From the NCBI RefSeq assembly GCF_041949975.1, contig NZ_JBHFQG010000003.1, forward strand, positions 124,001 through 188,000: DNA of 64,000 nt, given 5' to 3'. The position numbers and the translations under genes are program-made. Shown here one piece after another: positions 17,947 through 27,029 of the stretch (position 1 is its first letter; each line of letters opens with the position of its first letter). The DNA is from Alteribacillus sp041949975. GTDB lineage: Bacteria; Bacillota; Bacilli; Bacillales; Marinococcaceae. The notes below the pieces were generated by a model. The model was given only the letters and a program-made list of their open reading frames with translations. It did no database searches and had not been told where the DNA came from.

Positions 17947-18834
17947 TTATTTTTGAGCTGTCATTTTCTTGTAAATGTAACTTCCAGCTATACGAGCACC
18001 TAAATTAAACAGTAAAACCGAAAGCACAAGAACCGCAGAGGCTCCATCTGCCACTTCTCTAATATCAGGAATCAACCCTTGCGTATTCACACTCCAAATG
18101 TGCACAGCTAACGTTTCTGCTGGTCTAAAAATATTTAATGGGGATGTTTCAGAAAATGGATTCCAGCTTCCCCAATCCAGTCTTGGCGTTGTTAGCCCTG
18201 CTGTATATAATAGAGCGGCAGCTTCTCCGAAAACACGCCCGGATGCAAGAATGGCTCCTGTTAATATCGCTGGAAATGCTGCTGGCAATAACACCGTCCG
18301 GATCGTTTCAAAATGGGTAATACCTAAAGCTAAACTAGCCTCTTTTTGTTCTTTTTGAACAGAACGGATGGCGTCTTCGCAAACTCGCACCATAACAGGT
18401 AGATTAAATACGGTTAAAGCAAGCGCGCCGCCTATAATTGTATATCCCCATCCAGTTAGATTTACAAACGCAAGCAAACCAAACATCCCGATTACAATGG
18501 AAGGAAGTGATGCGAGTACTTCGATACAACTTCTTATAAATTCTGTTAATCTTCCAGGCTTGGCGTACTCTGCCATATAAATACCACCGCCAAGACCAAG
18601 AGGGACTGTGAAAATCATAGTAAGCAATAATATATAAAAAGAGTTAAACAACTGAGGTCCTACTCCGCCGCCTTCTTGGAACGAACTTGGAGGAGAGGTT
18701 AAAAAGTCAAAGGTCAGTTTTGGAAAACCATGAAAGACAATGTAGCCAAGAAGACCCGCCAGCACTGTTACAATCACCGCGGCCATTAATATAAAAATGG
18801 AAGTAGCTATTTTATCTATCGTTTTTGCATTCAT
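17947..18834 (-). CDS. pstA: Phosphate ABC transporter permease PstA
   Basis: A 295-residue permease with six predicted membrane helices and the binding-protein-dependent transport loop (EASLALGITHFETIRTVLLP, the EAA motif that docks PstB). The first helix and a large outward loop follow PstA. Its ATG overlaps the pstC stop by one base, indicating coupling. Confidence 0.92.
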   Translation of the reverse strand: MNAKTIDKIATSIFILMAAVIVTVLAGLLGYIVFHGFPKLTFDFLTSPPSSFQEGGGVGPQLFNSFYILLLTMIFTVPLGLGGGIYMAEYAKPGRLTEFIRSCIEVLASLPSIVIGMFGLLAFVNLTGWGYTIIGGALALTVFNLPVMVRVCEDAIRSVQKEQKEASLALGITHFETIRTVLLPAAFPAILTGAILASGRVFGEAAALLYTAGLTTPRLDWGSWNPFSETSPLNIFRPAETLAVHIWSVNTQGLIPDIREVADGASAVLVLSVLLFNLGARIAGSYIYKKMTAQK

Positions 18835-19757
18835 TATATTTTCCTCCTGCTAGACAGGTATCGAATGATGATGATAAATACATAAGACATGATTAACAGT
18901 ATCAAGCCCAACGACCAGAGTACATTGTTGTCAAGACTGCCAATGGTAGTATGGCCGATATTTAAAGTAATGATCGTTGTGAGCGTGCCTGTTGATTCAA
19001 CTAAGGAAGTAGCAATGTCTCTTGAGTTTCCTATTACCATTTGCACAGCCAGTGCTTCTCCAAAGGCTCTTGCCATACCGAGCACCACAGCTGTCAAAAG
19101 GACAGGGGTTGCTGCCGGGACAAGCACTCTGTATATTGTCTGCCAGCGTGTTGCTCCCACTGCATACGATGATTCTCTCAAACCGCCAGGAAGAGAACGC
19201 ATAGCATCCGTAGAAATACTTGTTATGGTAGGTAAAATCATAATAGAGAGAACAATTGTACCAGAAAGCAGTCCGAACCCCTGCCCTCCTATGTGTTCTC
19301 TAATAAATGGAACAACTACTGTCAGCCCGATGAACCCATAAACAACAGACGGAATACCGACCAGCAGCTCTACAACAGGCTGCAAAATTCTTTGGCCCCA
19401 TGATGGAGCAATTTCTGTCATGAAGATGGCGGCACCAATTCCGAGCGGTGCAGCTACCAAAGCCGACAAAAAGGTCACCGCAAATGACCCAAAAATAAAG
19501 GGCAGGGCACCAAACTTATCATTAGACGGACTCCACTCCGTGCTGCTTATAAACTCAATAGGACTTACACCATTCACTACAAACGACTGAAGCCCTTTAC
19601 TAACAAGAAACAATGTTATTGACACCGTAGCTAATATAATAAGTAAAGCTGTACTGAAAATAATCACTTTTCCACGCCGCTCTTTTTTCACAGAGATGGA
19701 TTTTTTATTTATAATTAAACGGTCTTTAGCTGTTTGCTCTCTTTCCGTCCATTCCAT
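18834..19757 (-). CDS. pstC: Phosphate ABC transporter permease PstC
   Basis: A 307-residue permease: cytosolic N-terminus of about 30 residues, six membrane helices, and the EAA loop ESSYAVGATRWQTIYRVLVP. It forms the membrane channel with PstA. The second ATG (19755-19757) is chosen because GGGGG lies 8 bases upstream; the first ATG at 19763 is too close to that site. Confidence 0.92.
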   Translation of the reverse strand: MEWTEREQTAKDRLIINKKSISVKKERRGKVIIFSTALLIILATVSITLFLVSKGLQSFVVNGVSPIEFISSTEWSPSNDKFGALPFIFGSFAVTFLSALVAAPLGIGAAIFMTEIAPSWGQRILQPVVELLVGIPSVVYGFIGLTVVVPFIREHIGGQGFGLLSGTIVLSIMILPTITSISTDAMRSLPGGLRESSYAVGATRWQTIYRVLVPAATPVLLTAVVLGMARAFGEALAVQMVIGNSRDIATSLVESTGTLTTIITLNIGHTTIGSLDNNVLWSLGLILLIMSYVFIIIIRYLSSRRKI

Positions 19758-19837
19758 GTTCATATCCCCCTTGAATAAGAAACAAAAACCTTTTTACCAT
19801 CATGAATGACAACACTTTAGATGGCTGCAAAGGAACA

Positions 19838-19867
19838 GGGTAAACCTGAAATGTGTCAGGTTCACCC
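19838..19867 (-). promoter_or_regulatory. Intercistronic hairpin between pstS and pstC
   Basis: GGGTAAACCTGA pairs with TCAGGTTCACCC (one mismatch) around a 6-base loop and is not followed by a T run. A stem here would protect the pstS message or reduce read-through, giving more PstS than permease; this role is inferred. Confidence 0.55.
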
Positions 19868-19899
19868 TCCAATATCCCTTCTGTTTTCATTCGTCATTA

Positions 19900-20844
19900 T
19901 TATTCTTTTTCAGTCATTTCTCCTTCAACATCACGCTCTACTTGCATTTCTGTAGAAGAAATATAACCCATTTCAGGTACCAATTCGCTTTGTACCTCAT
20001 CACTTAGCATGTAATCGATAAAATCTGCTGCAAGACCTTCAGGTTCTCCGTTTGTATAAGAATGTTGATACGCCCAAATTGGGAAATCTCCACTTTGTAC
20101 ATTTTCATCTGTTGGTTCTACGCCATCTAATTTAACTGGTGTCACTGCATCATCTTCGAAGTAAGAGAATGCAAGATAACCAATGGCACCTTCTGTTTCA
20201 GAAATGATTTTTTTCACTGTGTTAGAAGAATCCTCCGTAATTCCTTCAGCTGGTTCTTCCCCGTCAAGTCCATATTTAACAAATGTGGCTCTTGTACCAG
20301 AAGAATCTGGACGGTTTACTAGTGTAATATCTACATCTTTCCCGCCAACTTCAGACCAGTTTGTTATTTCGCCAGTGAAAATGTCTTTCAACTCATCCAT
20401 GGTAAGGTCTTCTACCCCTACTTCAGGATTCACAGCTGCTGTCATTCCAACTACTGCTACTTGATGATCTTCTAATTCCTCAGCCGGAATACCGTCTTTT
20501 TCTTCTGCAAAAACATCAGAGTTTCCAATATCAACAGAGCCTTCTGATACCTGGCTAAGACCTGTCCCGCTTCCACCTGCTTGAACTTGAACACTTGCAT
20601 CTGGATTTTCTGCCATATACTGTTCAGCAGCAGCTGTTACAAGAGGCTGCATGGCACTTGAACCTGACACAGTAATTGACCCGGAAGCTTCTTCATTATT
20701 CGAATCTTCATTGTTTGTTTCTTCATTTCCGTTTGTTTCTTCTGAACCCCCGTCTGCTTCTTCTCCTTCTCCACTTCCGCACGCTGCAACAACTACCATA
20801 GCTGCAGCTAATGCCAAAAGCATCAAGATCTTTTTCATGCTCAC
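19900..20844 (-). CDS. pstS: Phosphate-binding lipoprotein PstS
   Basis: A 314-residue lipoprotein: signal peptide with lipobox VVAAC (Cys at about residue 22), an acidic Glu/Asn/Gly-rich spacer (about 24-55), then the phosphate-binding domain with SGSSAMQPL, GGSGTGLSQV and RPDSSGTRATF, whose Ser/Thr/Arg side chains bind phosphate. It starts at GTG 20842-20844 with AGGAGG 7 bases upstream. The acidic surface (many D and E) fits salt-adapted bacilli but is not decisive. Confidence 0.92.
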   Translation of the reverse strand: MSMKKILMLLALAAAMVVVAACGSGEGEEADGGSEETNGNEETNNEDSNNEEASGSITVSGSSAMQPLVTAAAEQYMAENPDASVQVQAGGSGTGLSQVSEGSVDIGNSDVFAEEKDGIPAEELEDHQVAVVGMTAAVNPEVGVEDLTMDELKDIFTGEITNWSEVGGKDVDITLVNRPDSSGTRATFVKYGLDGEEPAEGITEDSSNTVKKIISETEGAIGYLAFSYFEDDAVTPVKLDGVEPTDENVQSGDFPIWAYQHSYTNGEPEGLAADFIDYMLSDEVQSELVPEMGYISSTEMQVERDVEGEMTEKE

Positions 20845-20952
20845 AGCATTTCCTCCTTTTTTGTCTTTAGGTTAGTAGATTCCTAGGAGAATGGTCTCTC
20901 CCACTCACAATTGCTAGTATAGAAGAGGTTTATTAAGGAGATATGGTGCTTG

Positions 20953-20994
20953 TGTAAAGATTAAGTAAATGAATTTTGAGATTTATTAAGTAAA
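20953..20994 (-). promoter_or_regulatory. Candidate PhoP (Pho box) sites upstream of pstS
   Basis: On the minus strand TTTACT (20964-20969) and TTTACA (20953-20958) are spaced exactly 11 bases start to start, the period of Bacillus Pho boxes (TT[A/C/T]ACA). A third TTTACT lies at 20989-20994. A TATACT -10-like box follows near 20919. The remaining 21000-21248 is AT-rich intergenic DNA in which I see nothing else. Confidence 0.5.
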
Positions 20995-21251
20995 AATGGA
21001 TAATCTATCAAGCAGGTAACATTTGTAAATAAAGCTAGATGAAATTAAATATTAGCTGAACCAGCGCACAGACCCGCCAATTTACCTAATGAAACTACAT
21101 TCAAAACTATTCAGCCTCCGAATGAAAATACTTCAATAATAATGCCGGTAGGAAATCAACTATCATTTAGCGAAAATAAACGTAAGGTTAATCCAAAAGC
21201 TTCCATGTATTTTTTTGAATTGGTGTAAAAGAGATGAAGGAGGAGTAAGTG

Positions 21252-22007
21252 ATGGGAGTAACATTGAAAGAACCAACCTTTACTTCTGTAAAAGAAGAGC
21301 GTCTTCACCTTAAACAACGTCTGGCATCAGCTTTCCGGCTTTTTTCTAAATTTGGTTTTGATGAGGGGGTGGCTGGTCATATCACTGCGAGGGACCCTGA
21401 AAAACGAGATCATTTTTGGGTCAATCCGTTTGGGATGCATTTCAGCCAAATTAAAGCCTCTGACTTATTGCTTGTAAATCACGATGGAGAAGTCGTCGAA
21501 GGGGATCTTCCTGTTAACAGAGCCGCTTTTGCTATTCATTCGCAAATTCACGCTGCCCGTCCGGATGTTATCTCAGCAGCTCATGCACACTCCGTTTATG
21601 GTAAGACCTGGTCTTCTTTAGGACGTTTGCTAGATCCTCTTACACAGGATGCCTGTGCGTTTTATCAAGACCATGGCTTGTTTGATGACTATACCGGTGT
21701 CGTTAATGATACCTCAGAAGGTGCTCGAATCGCAGCTGCATTAAAAAATTACAAAGCCGTTATTTTACAAAATCATGGATTGTTAACTGTCGGTAAAACG
21801 GTAGATGAAACAGCTTGGTGGTTTATTACTATGGAACGGACCTGCCAGGCACAGCTAATGGCCGAAGCAGCCGGAAACCCAATTTCTATCAATGACGAAA
21901 GTGCGAAAACAGCCTTTTCTGAGGTCGGCACCTCAAAAGCAGGCTGGTTCCAATTTCAGCCTTTATGGCACCGCATTGCAAAAGAACAACCTGATTTGCT
22001 GGATTAA
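21252..22007 (+). CDS. Class II aldolase/adducin family protein
   Basis: A 251-residue protein with the class II aldolase/adducin fold: GHITARDP near the N-terminus, the zinc ligands in SAAHAHSVYGK (two His) and the later QNHGLLTVG His. Family members are zinc aldolases or epimerases such as fuculose-phosphate aldolase; the group resembling adducin head domains often has unknown substrate. ATG 21252 is preferred (AGGAGG 8 bases upstream) over the GTG just before it. It stands alone, with its own terminator. Confidence 0.85.
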   Translation: MGVTLKEPTFTSVKEERLHLKQRLASAFRLFSKFGFDEGVAGHITARDPEKRDHFWVNPFGMHFSQIKASDLLLVNHDGEVVEGDLPVNRAAFAIHSQIHAARPDVISAAHAHSVYGKTWSSLGRLLDPLTQDACAFYQDHGLFDDYTGVVNDTSEGARIAAALKNYKAVILQNHGLLTVGKTVDETAWWFITMERTCQAQLMAEAAGNPISINDESAKTAFSEVGTSKAGWFQFQPLWHRIAKEQPDLLD

Positions 22008-22029
22008 GTAATGAAATTTTTCTTTAGAA

Positions 22030-22074
22030 AAAGGCTGTCCAAACGTGATGTACACTAAAGGACAGCTTTTTTTT
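22030..22074 (+). terminator. Intrinsic terminator after the aldolase-like gene
   Basis: AAGGCTGTCC pairs with GGACAGCTTT across 19 bases and leads into T8. The AGGCTGTCC arm resembles the arms seen near 9372 and 11440. Confidence 0.8.
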
Positions 22075-22279
22075 GCTGTGCTTGATATTTTGCGGCATGT
22101 TTGACCGTTCGCATTTGACGTTACCTGCTTCGGTCATCAGGATAGCTTAATGTAAGAGGATCCATGAGCGATTCATGACTACCAGTTTATGGTTACCGTT
22201 TTTGTCAATACCGGCATCTTCTATGATCGGGCGCCATGAATACTGGTGGTTACCAATTACTCGTTCCGCCTCCCTATTT

Positions 22280-23020
22280 CTATTCTAATATTTTCGACCA
22301 ACCGGAGGAGGCAGTGTCGATAGGACCGTTATAAATACTTGCTGCCTCGTCAATAAGTTTGCTATGCTCACCGAAATGAGGCAGATGGGTAAGTAAGAGA
22401 GAAGAAGCTCCAGCCATATCAGCGAGCCGGCCGGCTTCTACACTATTCATATGACCGGCAGGAGATCCGTCCAGTCCTTTGTAAAGACTGCATTCTGCTA
22501 TTAATAAATCTGCACCTTTTGCAGCTTCTGCAAGCTCGGTTGTGAAGCCAGTGTCTGCTGTATAAAAAAGAGTGGATCCATTTGTTTCTATTTTCATGGC
22601 ATAACAGGGAACGGGGTGAGTCGTTTTATAGAAAGTAAAAGTGAATGGGCCAAGCTGTAAACTTTGGTTAGGAGTGTATGGATAAGCCTGTACAATATCT
22701 TTATAAGAAAGATTGTTGAAACCTTCCGCGTCTTCCTGGTGTCCGTATATCGAAAATGAATTGGGAGTTTTATCAGAGATATAAGGCTGAAGCAGACGAA
22801 AATAGTGAAGTGCTCCGATATCTCCAATGTGATCGTTATGGTAATGGGAAATAACCGCAGCGTCAAGTTCGTCTAGTTTACAATAATGCTGAAGTTGGGA
22901 GACGACACCACTGCCGCAATCAATAAGAACACGATAATGATCTTGTTCTAATAAATACCCGGATGCAGCTTCTCCTTTTTCCGGAAACGCATGCCAATAG
23001 CCTACTACTGTCACCTTCAT
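22280..23020 (-). CDS. MBL-fold metallo-hydrolase, YhfI-like
   Basis: A 246-residue metallo-beta-lactamase fold protein related to RNase Z and B. subtilis YhfI: metal motif SHYHNDHIGD (H59, H61, D63, H64), TTHPVPCYAMKI, FYTADTGF and LLLTHLPHF supply further ligands. The substrate is unknown. The start is ATG 23018-23020, with GGAGG 7 bases upstream; the upstream open frame is leader. The 22075-22279 gap holds only R3-like GGTTACC words. Confidence 0.82.
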   Translation of the reverse strand: MKVTVVGYWHAFPEKGEAASGYLLEQDHYRVLIDCGSGVVSQLQHYCKLDELDAAVISHYHNDHIGDIGALHYFRLLQPYISDKTPNSFSIYGHQEDAEGFNNLSYKDIVQAYPYTPNQSLQLGPFTFTFYKTTHPVPCYAMKIETNGSTLFYTADTGFTTELAEAAKGADLLIAECSLYKGLDGSPAGHMNSVEAGRLADMAGASSLLLTHLPHFGEHSKLIDEAASIYNGPIDTASSGWSKILE

Positions 23021-23109
23021 TTCCAAACCTCCTGTTCTTTTTTCTTCGTTTTTAGTATATATGTAAAAGCGTTTAATGAAAAATCTGAGCTTCATAAGTC
23101 AGCGTCATT

Positions 23110-23275
23110 TTCTATACTTACCGGTGAACCTTTAGCATTAACGTTCGTTCGAAGCGCTGAATATTCCTATTTAAACGCCGGACTTTTGCTCCGAAGTGCT
23201 GAACTTTCCTCCCTGACCGCTGAACCTGCTCTTCTACCCCCAGACTTTTGCTTCAAAGAACCCAGCGACGATACC
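23110..23275. repeat. Degenerate short-period repeat (GCTGAA/CCTCC words)
   Basis: CGCTGAA, GTGCTGAAC, CCGCTGAAC and ACTTTTGCT words alternate with pyrimidine blocks about every 20-30 bases. A similar style occurs at 51405-51605. No gene is present. Confidence 0.4.
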
Positions 23276-23281
23276 TGCGAA

Positions 23282-23468
23282 GAACAAAAGCGCAAGCGCC
23301 CTGTTCAGCCTCGACAGGTAAATGTTCTTCAGTCATGAAAGGCGCTCTTTGCCTTTCATGACTGGAGGTTATTTAACCCCGAGAGGCTGGGCGCTGAAGC
23401 TAGACGCGGATCAAACAATATGGAGATAGTTATCCACAACTTGTAAAAACATAATTTCCTAAACAACA
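23282..23468. repeat. Dispersed repeat R1, copy 1 (next to rpmA terminator)
   Basis: A ~187-bp element starting GAACAAAAGCGCAAGCGCC and ending at the T tract of the rpmA terminator. Inside is a perfect 13-bp hairpin (AGTCATGAAAGGC with GCCTTTCATGACT) flanked by longer-range complementarity (GCGCCC...GAGGCT arms). It is nearly identical to 28008-28178 and to the two ends of 34691-35101. Confidence 0.85.
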
Positions 23469-23497
23469 AAAAAACGCCCCACCGAAATGGGACGTTT
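23469..23497 (-). terminator. Intrinsic terminator of rpmA
   Basis: On the minus strand AACGTCCCA pairs with TGGGGCGTT and is followed by T7. The R1 repeat begins immediately beyond the T run. Confidence 0.85.
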
Positions 23498-23501
23498 CTG
23501 C

Positions 23502-23786
23502 TTATGCTTCTTTTGGATATACGCTTACTTGCTTGCGTTTTTTACCAAGACGTTCGAACTTAACGACTCCGTCTACTTTAGAGAAAAGAGTGTCGTCGCC
23601 GCCTTTTCCTACGTTTTCACCAGGATAAACGCGAGTTCCGCGCTGGCGTACAAGAATAGAGCCGCCTGTTACGAACTGACCATCTCCGCGCTTCGCACCA
23701 AGACGCTTGGAAATAGAGTCACGGCCGTTCTTTGTACTACCAACCCCTTTTTTCTGAGCAAAAAATTGAAGGTTCAATTTCAACAT
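23502..23786 (-). CDS. rpmA: 50S ribosomal protein L27 (bL27) with cleavable N-terminus
   Basis: A 94-residue bL27 of the large ribosomal subunit, whose N-terminus reaches the peptidyl-transferase centre. It begins MLKLNLQFFAQKKG: the LQFF/A segment is the Bacillota pre-sequence removed by the Prp protease, encoded just upstream. The ATG at 23786 is 8 bases after GGAGG; a GTG three codons earlier overlaps the ribosome site. Last gene of rplU-prp-rpmA. Confidence 0.95.
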   Translation of the reverse strand: MLKLNLQFFAQKKGVGSTKNGRDSISKRLGAKRGDGQFVTGGSILVRQRGTRVYPGENVGKGGDDTLFSKVDGVVKFERLGKKRKQVSVYPKEA

Positions 23787-23798
23787 CTGACTCACCTC

Positions 23799-24131
23799 CT
23801 ATACATCTAAAATTTTTATATGCTCACCGTATTCCTCGGCGATCGTTTCAAGAGAAACCAACATGCCTTCTAAAAGCAGCTGTACTTCTTCCCTGACGCG
23901 CCCTTTTACATGATCAGGCACGGCGCAGTGAAGATAGCCTCCCTCATTTTTCATATCCACGTCCAGTTCTACATCACAAAGAGCAGCAATAGCATTCACC
24001 GAACCAAAAGACACCGCAGATGCCCCGGCACAGACTAAATCATAGCCGTATGGACCCGCATCAGCGTGTCCGGACATCGAAAACGCAGTGATCTCTCCAT
24101 TACTGCTTCGGTCTACGCTGACTTCAATCAT
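23799..24131 (-). CDS. prp: Ribosomal-processing cysteine protease Prp (YsxB)
   Basis: A 110-residue protein that removes the N-terminal extension of bL27. The catalytic pair is visible: His in SMSGHADAG (H22) and Cys in DLVCAGASA (C34). It sits between rplU and rpmA, the invariant position in Bacillota. Confidence 0.92.
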   Translation of the reverse strand: MIEVSVDRSSNGEITAFSMSGHADAGPYGYDLVCAGASAVSFGSVNAIAALCDVELDVDMKNEGGYLHCAVPDHVKGRVREEVQLLLEGMLVSLETIAEEYGEHIKILDV

Positions 24132-24143
24132 AACACGCAGGCC

Positions 24144-24452
24144 TTATGCTTCGATTTTATCGATAACAACTTTGGTGTATGGCTGACGATGGCCGATTTT
24201 ACGACTATAGTTCTTTCTTCTCTTGAACTTCCATACCGTAATTTTCTTTTGACGTCCATGCTTATCCACTTTGGCAGTGACTTTGGCACCGTCCACGTAT
24301 GGAGAACCAACTTTTACGTCATCTCCGCCAACGAATACAACATTTTCAAAAGTAACAGCATCGCCTTCAGAAGCGTCCAGTTTCTCTACGTAGATCTCCT
24401 GGCCTTCTTCTACTTTTACTTGCTTTCCACCAGTTTCAATGATTGCGTACAT
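24144..24452 (-). CDS. rplU: 50S ribosomal protein L21 (bL21)
   Basis: A 102-residue bL21: MYAIIETGGKQVKVEEGQ at the N-terminus and KITVWKFKRRKNYSRKIGHR toward the end are the conserved landmarks. First gene of the rplU-prp-rpmA operon; AGGAGG precedes ATG. Confidence 0.96.
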   Translation of the reverse strand: MYAIIETGGKQVKVEEGQEIYVEKLDASEGDAVTFENVVFVGGDDVKVGSPYVDGAKVTAKVDKHGRQKKITVWKFKRRKNYSRKIGHRQPYTKVVIDKIEA

Positions 24453-24560
24453 GTTATATGCACCTCCTATGACTAAGACTCACCAATACAGGTGCCTAAA
24501 TGGTCTTTTTAACCTGCATTGAGCGGTTGTAGTTTGGGTGCGAGCCAAACAACTAACAAA
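24453..24560 (-). promoter_or_regulatory. L21 leader (5' UTR of the rplU operon)
   Basis: About 110 nt between the promoter and rplU contain GC-rich segments able to pair (CACCTGTATTGGTG, GGCTCGCACC with flanking arms). Bacillota rplU messages carry a structured L21 leader at this place, thought to be the autoregulatory site. Assignment rests on position and pairing potential; I could not fold it. Confidence 0.6.
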
Positions 24561-24564
24561 AAAC

Positions 24565-24593
24565 ATCATATCATATGGCAATCCCAGTGTCAA
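24565..24593 (-). promoter_or_regulatory. Sigma-A promoter of rplU-prp-rpmA
   Basis: On the minus strand TTGACA (24588-24593), a 17-base spacer and TATGAT (24565-24570). Confidence 0.85.
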
Positions 24594-24625
24594 CAAAGGT
24601 TTCGCCCCAGCTTTTTGCAGCCTCC

Positions 24626-26110
24626 TTATGCGTTGGAACGCTTTTCAGCCTCTTCATTCGTACCGGTAAAGCGAATGTGAATGCCGTCAGCCTCGGGATG
24701 CGGTTGGAAATATAAAGAAAACGGATAACGTTTCTTCCACTCTTTTAATAAAGGTTCTCCACGTTCATGCAGCCATTGTAACACACGTGACGGCAGCTCA
24801 AGCACCATAGCCTCTGCATCCATCTCTCTATGTTCATGAATAATACGTTCCGTCCGGTAAGCCATCGCCTCCTCCGAAAGCAGACGTCCGCTCCCCATGC
24901 AAAATTCACAATCCGAAAACTGATAATCAGCCAGACTTCGTCTTACTTTTTTCCGTGTCATTTCGAGAAGGCCGAACGGACTTATGTCACCGACATTAGT
25001 TTTGGTTCTGTCATCGGAGAGTGCTCTTTTTAAAGCAGTGACTACTTTTTGTTTATTTTCACTTCGTTTCATATCGATAAAATCAATGACAATGATTCCC
25101 GAAATATCTCTTAGCCTTAGCTGCCGTGCAATTTCGTTAGCTGCTTCTATGTTTGTTTTACAAATCGTTTTTTCCAAATCATCCCGTCCTGTGAAACGGC
25201 CTGTGTTTACATCAATAACCGTGAGCGCCTCTGTTTTTTCTATCATTAAAAATCCGCCGCTTTTCAGCCAAACTTTTGGCTGCAGGGCTTTATCAATCTC
25301 TTTTTCTATTCCTTCCGCAGAAAAAATATTCTCTTTTCCATTATAATAAGAAACCTTCTTTATATCTTCCTCTTCAAAACGTAATAAACGTTTAATATAA
25401 CGGACATCAGGAAAATGATCGACCGTAATTTTGTCCACTTCCTTGATAGAATAATCACGCAAAAGTCTTTCGATGATACCGCCGTCTTGATAAATTAAAG
25501 CAGGCGGGCGCGTTAACTGGGCAGTTTTCAGCCCAGCATACCAATCTTCTCGCAAGTAACGAATGTCTTGCTCTACGATGTTTTCTGAACGATTTTCACA
25601 GCTGGTGCGTACGACAATGCCTTCTCTATCTTTAAGCATAGAGCGGACTTGATTTCTCCAATGCTCCCGTATTTCCTCTGAAGCCATGCGTTTTGAAATA
25701 CCAATATAACCGCCTTCTGGCATATATACTGTGTATTTACCGGGAAGAGAAACATTTTCCGTTAAACGGGCGCCTTTATCGCCGAATTCTTCTTTCGTAA
25801 CCTGCACGATTATTTCCTGACCCTCGGTGATAAATTCAGATATGCTGCGTTTTTCTTTTTCTGTTTCCGGCTCCCTTAACTGCTTGTAACCAACTAATTC
25901 ATTTCTGTGCAAAAAGCCGTTTTTTTCACGACCGATATCTACAAAAGCAGCTTCCATTCCAGGCAGTACATCTTTCACTCTTCCTTTAAAAATACTGCCT
26001 GCAATTCGTTCTTCTACTGGTCTTTCTATAAATATTTCAATAACTTTTCCGTTCTTTTTAACCGCCCCCCGCTTTTCTGTGGTTGCGGTATTGAATATAA
26101 GCTCAAACAT
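24626..26110 (-). CDS. rng: Ribonuclease E/G family protein
   Basis: A 494-residue Rne/Rng endoribonuclease. It has an N-terminal S1 domain (GSIFKGRVKDVLPGMEAAFVD and GREKNGFLH, about 40-70), the catalytic core with the two metal-binding acidic stretches (IDVNTGRF near 308 and IDFIDMK near 350), and the zinc-link cysteines in CEFCMGSG. The length is that of RNase G, without the RNase E scaffold tail. It processes rRNA/mRNA. Many bacilli other than B. subtilis have it here between spoIVFB and rplU. Confidence 0.92.
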   Translation of the reverse strand: MFELIFNTATTEKRGAVKKNGKVIEIFIERPVEERIAGSIFKGRVKDVLPGMEAAFVDIGREKNGFLHRNELVGYKQLREPETEKEKRSISEFITEGQEIIVQVTKEEFGDKGARLTENVSLPGKYTVYMPEGGYIGISKRMASEEIREHWRNQVRSMLKDREGIVVRTSCENRSENIVEQDIRYLREDWYAGLKTAQLTRPPALIYQDGGIIERLLRDYSIKEVDKITVDHFPDVRYIKRLLRFEEEDIKKVSYYNGKENIFSAEGIEKEIDKALQPKVWLKSGGFLMIEKTEALTVIDVNTGRFTGRDDLEKTICKTNIEAANEIARQLRLRDISGIIVIDFIDMKRSENKQKVVTALKRALSDDRTKTNVGDISPFGLLEMTRKKVRRSLADYQFSDCEFCMGSGRLLSEEAMAYRTERIIHEHREMDAEAMVLELPSRVLQWLHERGEPLLKEWKKRYPFSLYFQPHPEADGIHIRFTGTNEEAEKRSNA

Positions 26111-26165
26111 TCCTGCACCTCGTTTTGATTGAATGCGCCATCGATTCTTTTAAATATTATGCTTT

Positions 26166-27029
26166 CTACCGAATAGTAGGCTTTTTTTCTTGATCTGAAA
26201 GAAGGTCTTTTATTTTAACCATACCCATTCTTTTCATAGTGATTGCTTCAAGGATATAAGATTCGGGGAGAGTTTGTCCATTTTCTAAAATATAAAAATG
26301 ACATCTTTCATTTTTACATATCGTTTTGGCCGCATCCAAGGGGCGCTGGTGCCAGGAGATTTTTTCTGTCACTGTAGGTGGAGTATTTTCATTCTTGGTT
26401 CGTTCTAATAAAAAACGAAAAAAACTATAAGGCTGCTGCTTCCATTCCGTATAATGTACAGCAGTAAAGAATATTAATAGAAGCCATGCTTGAATATGAA
26501 AAGGGAAAAACCATAAAAAAAGGGCCGCTGCACTGCATAACAAGATGCAAGAAGTTTTCCACATCAACTTTTGAGCCTGATGGTAAGGAAAGCGGGAGGT
26601 AAACCAGCAAAACAGCAGCTTTCCTCCGTCTAACGGCCACACTGGCAGCAGATTAAAGAAAAACAGTGTAAGATTATAATGAAGAAAAAGGGCATGATCA
26701 GACAAGTGCCAAAACGGAGTTTGCAGCAGCAAAAAAGATAAGCCAATAAGAGGAAGATGAACTAGCGGCCCTGCAGCGGCGACAATCGCTTCTTCATGAA
26801 TAGGCCGGTTTCCGTGCTCGGCCGTTTCCATTACTCCTCCAAAAGGAAGCAGTTCAATCTTTTTAATTCTCCATTTGTAATGAAGGGCTGCTGCTGCATG
26901 ACCTAATTCGTGCAGAAACACAATAAGAAATAATAGAAGAAGATCATAAAAGAAACCAGTAAAAACAGCTGCTGCCGCCAATATCCAGAATAAAGGATGA
27001 AAACGAAAAATCCTAAATTGATTAATCAA
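26166..27029 (-). CDS. spoIVFB: Stage IV sporulation protease SpoIVFB (site-2 protease)
   Basis: A 287-residue membrane zinc protease: HELGH (H40, E41, H44) in a membrane helix and the third ligand in LLPVWPLDGGK. A CBS-like C-terminal region follows. In B. subtilis it cleaves pro-sigma-K in the mother cell. It begins at TTG 27027-27029 and overlaps the end of spoIVFA by 8 bases, so it is translationally coupled to its inhibitor. This makes the host a probable endospore former. Confidence 0.9.
   Translation of the reverse strand: MINQFRIFRFHPLFWILAAAAVFTGFFYDLLLLFLIVFLHELGHAAAALHYKWRIKKIELLPFGGVMETAEHGNRPIHEEAIVAAAGPLVHLPLIGLSFLLLQTPFWHLSDHALFLHYNLTLFFFNLLPVWPLDGGKLLFCWFTSRFPYHQAQKLMWKTSCILLCSAAALFLWFFPFHIQAWLLLIFFTAVHYTEWKQQPYSFFRFLLERTKNENTPPTVTEKISWHQRPLDAAKTICKNERCHFYILENGQTLPESYILEAITMKRMGMVKIKDLLSDQEKKPTIR

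Noticed and set aside
19900..19900. Reading the acidic PstS spacer as proof of a halophile
   Set aside because: Acidic linkers after lipoboxes occur widely; it is only weak support.
23282..23468. R1 as a CRISPR or an insertion sequence
   Set aside because: Only single copies far apart, no spacers, no transposase frame and no clear target duplication at the ends.
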